Shown here: one piece after another, positions 63,820 to 64,000 of the stretch
How positions within the stretch are numbered: the first letter of the stretch is position 1
Layout: every line of letters begins with the position of its first letter
Assembly (NCBI GenBank): GCA_022419385.1
Contig: JAJUBI010000002.1
Span: 2,480,001-2,544,000, forward strand
Length of the DNA stretch: 64,000 nt
Origin: Paraconiothyrium sp. Pb-2020
Taxonomy: Eukaryota; Ascomycota; Dothideomycetes; Pleosporales; Didymosphaeriaceae
Direction: 5' to 3'
Translations under genes and position numbers: made by a program
Notes under the pieces: model-generated
Databases searched by the model: none
What the model saw: the letters and a program-made list of their open reading frames with translations, nothing else
Told to the model about the DNA's origin: nothing

Positions 63820-64000
63820 ATGAATCCAAATGAAGCAAGAAATTCCACAACTATGCCTATGTTCAAAGTGCCACCTCCAACTCACGGCCACAATCTTCGC
63901 AACAGAAATGGCAAACGAACAAGCTCAATTCCAGATGTAACCCCAACTTCCGTTCAAAACCCTAGCGGCAAAGACCGTAAGAGAAAACGTGCAGCCCTGA
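63820..64000 (+). CDS. Partial gene running off the right edge
   Basis: An ATG at 63,820 opens a frame that reaches the end of the window (60 codons), encoding a basic, Asn/Pro/Thr-rich segment (NGKRTSSIPDVTP; DRKRKRA). A TATATAAA lies directly before the ATG, which is unusually close, so a later in-frame ATG (63,853 or 63,859) may be used. No family is recognised. Confidence 0.35.
   Translation, partial: MNPNEARNSTTMPMFKVPPPTHGHNLRNRNGKRTSSIPDVTPTSVQNPSGKDRKRKRAAL

Noticed and set aside
1..64000. CRISPR arrays, rRNA, tRNA, secondary-metabolite backbone genes
   Set aside because: Tandem repeats present are coding TPR/ankyrin units without unique spacers. No RNA gene or polyketide/nonribosomal synthetase motif was seen.

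Overview
The window looks like a gene-rich but repeat-scarred accessory region of a filamentous ascomycete (Pezizomycotina; a Dothideomycete is plausible but not proven). The reasons are short introns of about 43-65 nt with GTAAGT/GTATGT-type donors and CTAAC-like branch points, fungus-specific families (HET domain, Zn2Cys6, SAT4-type membrane protein, LysM, HeLo), and AT-rich blocks with the C-to-T signature of repeat-induced point mutation (RIP). I saw no tRNA, rRNA, CRISPR or prokaryotic feature.

Layout. 1-3,131: HET-NB-ARC-TPR receptor on the minus strand with a RIP-damaged TPR array running off the left edge. 4,950-17,840: the most interesting block. Two PP-motif/NB-ARC/TPR receptor genes, each with a companion hypothetical gene, form a large inverted duplication (arms about 4,950-9,650 and 14,296-17,840). 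Both receptors are destroyed by RIP-like mutation. Between the arms lie an intact pogo/Fot1-like transposase, a broken third copy of the receptor 5' end, a small hypothetical gene and an apparently intact gene for a HeLo-domain (HET-S-like) protein that ends in the same amyloid-type motif. 18,000-35,200: mostly ordinary genes (candidate secreted protein, CSC1/OSCA-like channel, SAT4-like membrane protein, lysozyme-like/LysM secreted protein, BTB protein, Zn2Cys6 factor, F-box protein). 35,298-38,319: patatin-like phospholipase with two lesions. 38,379-39,043: small tetraspan-like protein. 39,772-43,388: second HET-NB-ARC-TPR receptor. 43,933-48,550: cluster of small poorly known proteins (mucin-like membrane protein, coiled coils, Myb-like, pseudokinase-like). 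49,439-51,292: second pogo-like transposase. 51,558-55,994: third HET-NB-ARC-TPR receptor. 57,421-60,326: HET-NACHT-ankyrin receptor. 61,269-63,633: ferric reductase and a short MADS-like protein, then a partial gene at the right edge.

How it fits together. At least six NOD-like receptor genes or remnants lie in 64 kb, so this is a fungal non-self-recognition/regulated-cell-death island. In the central block the receptors carry an N-terminal motif F-x-G-x-G-N-x-G-[VLM]-Q-[VI]-G-[HY]-N-S-G that is repeated at the C terminus of the HeLo protein. That is the expected arrangement of fungal amyloid signalling, in which an activated receptor templates the amyloid fold onto a membrane-permeabilising effector. 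Receptor and effector are divergently transcribed about 290 bp apart. The receptors were duplicated and RIP-silenced, while the single-copy effector stayed open. Gene models with introns were worked out by hand from splice signals and reading frame; where spliced length is a multiple of three and family motifs are restored, I rate the model higher.
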